Shown piece by piece: positions 5,554-7,237 of a stretch of DNA of 7,237 bases (the stretch's first letter is position 1; every line of letters starts with the position of its first letter). The notes below the pieces were generated by a model, which ran no database searches, was not told the origin of the DNA, and was given only the letters and a program-made list of their open reading frames with translations. The translations under genes were made by a program, and so were the position numbers. This stretch comes from Vulcanococcus sp. SFB_649D_100_25 (GTDB taxonomy: Bacteria > Cyanobacteriota > Cyanobacteriia > PCC-6307 > Cyanobiaceae). Location: contig JAURGL010000084.1 in NCBI GenBank assembly GCA_030833825.1, positions 1 to 7,237 of the forward strand, in the 5' to 3' direction.

Positions 5554-5559
5554 ATCTCG

Positions 5560-5574
5560 CCTGAGCCCCTCAGG
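5560..5574. repeat. Short inverted repeat over the stop of the serine hydrolase gene
   Basis: CCTGA (5560-5564) and TCAGG (5570-5574) form a 5-bp stem with a GCCCC loop. On the minus strand it includes the TGA stop (5572-5570) of the serine hydrolase gene. Together with the 5536-5553 hairpin it makes two stem-loops in a row in the convergent gap. Its significance is uncertain because the stem is short. Confidence 0.3.
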
Positions 5575-6469
5575 CCTGCAGTAATCGCTGGCAGAGGGCC
5601 GGTAGAAGTCCCTCGTCCTTGGCTCGTTCGGGTCCTTCGCTGAAGACCACCAGCAGCATCGGGGTATGGCCCTCCGCTTCGATGTAGGCGGCGTCATGGC
5701 GGGCCTGACTCATCCACCCCGCTTTGCTCCAGAGGCGGGCATTGGCCGGCAGACCACCCCCCAGAAACCCATCCACCTGGTTCTCCGGATCGGCAGCCCG
5801 TTCCGCCGGATCGAGGCTGCGCGCCAGCAGCTCGCGCATGCGGCCGCAGGCCGGCGGCGACACCAGCGCTCCGGCGATCACCGCGTGCAGCAAACGGGCG
5901 CAGAAATCGCTGCTGAGGCGGTTGCGGTTCTCCAGCTGCGCTCCATAGAACTGACGCTCGCGGCCATAGGGCCCATCGCCCCAGGTCTTCTGGCAGCTGT
6001 TGCAGCCCTCCCATTGGGGCCATCCCAGGGCGGCAAACCAGTGATTGATCAGTTGCCGCTGCTCGCTCCAGCGCTGGAAGGCCTCAGCCGGCAGCTCTGG
6101 CCCACTGCTGGTGCCGGTGAGCAGGTCCACCACCAGACCTGTGGCGTCGTTGCTGGAGTCCCGGATCATGTCCGCCAGGGCGCGGCGCAGCTCGGGGTTG
6201 TCGTCAATCAGCTGCCCCTGCAGCCAGGCCTCCGCGGCCACCAGATAGAGCAGCTTCACCACGCTGGCGGGATAGCGGGGCTGATCACCACGCCAGCTGG
6301 CGCCAGGGGCAGAGCCCGCCTGCCCGCCGCCATGGCGCAGGGGCTTGTCGTAGCGAACCCAGCTCACCGAGACCTGCTCGCCCAAGCCGGGCCGACCCTC
6401 GGCCTCCAGGGCCTCGATGGCCGCCTGGAGCTGTTGTGCCATCTCCCCATCAGGGCAGTAGAACGCCAT
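5570..6469 (-). CDS. Serine beta-lactamase-fold hydrolase, class A-like, no visible signal peptide
   Basis: The product has 299 residues from ATG 6469; an in-frame TTG at 6487 would add six. It resembles the class A beta-lactamase/D-Ala-D-Ala-peptidase superfamily. The nucleophile motif SxxK is ASVVKLL with Ser69 and Lys72. The second box is DSSNDAT with Ser105 and Asn107, the SxN position. The third box reads SKAGW with Lys249, KAG in place of the usual KTG or KSG. Serine 69 to 105 spans only 36 residues against about 60 in TEM-type enzymes, and no general-base Glu is obvious at the TEM position. A CNSC motif lies at 156-159. The N-terminus (MAFYCPDGEMAQQLQ) is charged and has no hydrophobic export segment. 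It could be a cell-wall peptidase or esterase; true beta-lactamase activity should not be assumed. Convergent with alr/tRNA-Ser and divergent from the NlpC/P60 gene. Confidence 0.82.
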   Translation of the reverse strand: MAFYCPDGEMAQQLQAAIEALEAEGRPGLGEQVSVSWVRYDKPLRHGGGQAGSAPGASWRGDQPRYPASVVKLLYLVAAEAWLQGQLIDDNPELRRALADMIRDSSNDATGLVVDLLTGTSSGPELPAEAFQRWSEQRQLINHWFAALGWPQWEGCNSCQKTWGDGPYGRERQFYGAQLENRNRLSSDFCARLLHAVIAGALVSPPACGRMRELLARSLDPAERAADPENQVDGFLGGGLPANARLWSKAGWMSQARHDAAYIEAEGHTPMLLVVFSEGPERAKDEGLLPALCQRLLQA

Positions 6470-6476
6470 CGCAGCC

Positions 6477-6484
6477 AAGGGGGG
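6477..6484 (+). promoter_or_regulatory. Ribosome-binding site of the NlpC/P60 gene
   Basis: AAGGGGGG at 6477-6484 places AAGG six bases before ATG 6487. This supports ATG 6487 over the later in-frame TTG (6505) and GTG (6523). The site fills most of the 17-base gap to the divergent serine hydrolase start. Confidence 0.55.
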
Positions 6485-6486
6485 CA

Positions 6487-7237
6487 ATGGCGAGATTAGG
6501 CAGATTGTCTGAGGGCACTCCAGTGGCCGTGGAGCTCCTGAGCACCGGCAGCACTTGGCGCCTGAGCGCTCCGCTCAATCTCTACAGCCACTGGCAGGGG
6601 AGTGGCCTTGCCACCCAGGCCGCTGCGGGGCGTTGCCTGGAGGTCCTGGCGCAAGGGCAACCGGCGGGCCGGCGGCTGCGGGTGCGCCTGCTGGAGGACG
6701 GTTACCCGGGTTGGCTTGATCCCCAGGAGCTGCTCGGCCATGCCCGCGCGGTGAGCCCCCCGAGGCCGCGTCTGCTGGATGCCGAGGCCATCGCAGAGGC
6801 GATCCCTGCAGTGCTGGAGTTCGGGGTGCAGGCCCAGAAGCAGGCCAACCACTACCTCTGGGGCGGCACCCTCGGCCCGGATTTCGATTGCTCGGGCTTC
6901 ACCCAGAGCGCCTTTGCTTCGGTGGGCATCTGGATCCCCCGCGATGCCTACCAGCAGGAGCGCTTCTGCCAGCCCGTAGCGGTCGCTCCCGGTTGCTATG
7001 GCCTGCTGCGCCCGGGGGATCTGATCTTTTTCGGCACAACCCAGCGCTGCACCCATGTGGGATTGCATCTGGGGGGCGGGCGCTACCTGCACAGCTCAGG
7101 GCGGCAGCATGGACGTGATGGCCTGGGGATCGATGGGCTCGATGCCCAGCTCGATCACCCCGTGAGCGCGCACTACCGCCAGGAGCTGCGCGGAGCCGGG
7201 CGGGTCATGCGCTGCCATGACGGCACAACCCTCGCCT
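6487..7237 (+). CDS. SH3b plus NlpC/P60 peptidase, 3' end beyond the window
   Basis: An open frame from ATG 6487 runs 250 codons to the window edge without a stop, so the 3' end is missing. Residues about 14-85 form an SH3b-like targeting domain (STWRLSAPLNLYSHW through PGWLDPQELL). Residues about 105-245 form an NlpC/P60 cysteine-peptidase domain. LWGGTLGPDFDCSGFTQ carries Cys135, THVGLHLGGG carries His190, and YLHSSG carries His202, a plausible Cys/His/His triad. IPRDAYQQ (150-157) and LRPGDLIFFG (174-183) are further family marks. This matches the structurally known Nostoc/Anabaena gamma-D-Glu-L-diamino-acid endopeptidases, which cut peptidoglycan stem peptides. The first 20 residues show no clear signal peptide, which fits a role in wall-peptide recycling. 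Given family lengths of roughly 230-260 residues, little is probably lost. An AAGG-type ribosome-binding site precedes the start. Confidence 0.9.
   Translation, partial: MARLGRLSEGTPVAVELLSTGSTWRLSAPLNLYSHWQGSGLATQAAAGRCLEVLAQGQPAGRRLRVRLLEDGYPGWLDPQELLGHARAVSPPRPRLLDAEAIAEAIPAVLEFGVQAQKQANHYLWGGTLGPDFDCSGFTQSAFASVGIWIPRDAYQQERFCQPVAVAPGCYGLLRPGDLIFFGTTQRCTHVGLHLGGGRYLHSSGRQHGRDGLGIDGLDAQLDHPVSAHYRQELRGAGRVMRCHDGTTLA

Noticed and set aside
3568..5697. Very long open frame (709 codons) on the minus strand through alr and the tRNA
   Set aside because: Only the last 176 codons encode the HNH protein. The rest is antisense to alr, whose PLP and catalytic motifs are intact; long open antisense frames are common in GC-rich DNA.
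5666..6499. 277-codon plus-strand open frame opposite the serine hydrolase gene
   Set aside because: The translation is low-complexity Ala/Gly/Arg with no motif, while the minus strand has SxxK, SxN and K-x-G boxes in the right order.
6496..7092. 198-codon minus-strand open frame opposite the NlpC/P60 gene
   Set aside because: No domain is recognisable; the plus strand carries a complete Cys/His/His peptidase signature.

Overview
The window is about 7.2 kb of high-GC DNA from a cyanobacterium, most likely a picocyanobacterium of the Synechococcus/Cyanobium type. The assignment rests on gene order and protein style: a terminator followed by truA, rplM, rpsI, rpmE and prfA is the familiar tail of the large cyanobacterial ribosomal-protein cluster. 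L13, S9 and the cysteine-poor L31 look cyanobacterial, and the last gene has the SH3b plus NlpC/P60 layout known from cyanobacterial cell-wall peptidases. Species is not determined; GC content was judged by eye.

Layout. Bases 1-97 hold an intrinsic terminator and the ribosome-binding site of truA. Bases 98-2382 (+) carry truA, a 283-base non-coding gap rich in hairpins, rplM and rpsI (joined by an ATGA overlap) and rpmE. A strong terminator at 2419-2448 lies only 19 bases before prfA (2468-3571, +). prfA meets an HNH-nuclease gene (3568-4098, -) tail to tail, and both stop codons come from one CTAG. A roughly 100-base divergent gap separates the HNH gene from alr (4201-5418, +), which is followed after 18 bases by a tRNA-Ser(GCU) gene (5437-5525, +). 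Hairpins fill the short gap before a convergent serine beta-lactamase-fold gene (5570-6469, -). That gene starts 17 bases from a divergent SH3b-NlpC/P60 peptidase gene (6487 to beyond the window edge, +).

How the genes work together. The left half is translation: tRNA pseudouridylation (TruA), three ribosomal proteins, termination (RF1) and a tRNA. The right half is cell-wall related: D-alanine supply (Alr), a penicillin-recognising-fold serine hydrolase without a visible export signal, and a putative peptidoglycan stem-peptide endopeptidase. The HNH gene belongs to neither theme and its role is unknown.

I see no mobile element, CRISPR array, phage gene or defence island. Most of the content is conserved housekeeping. 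The points most worth a second look are the structured region before rplM, the two terminators placed immediately upstream of truA and prfA, the orphan HNH gene, and the atypical serine hydrolase with its divergent peptidase neighbour.
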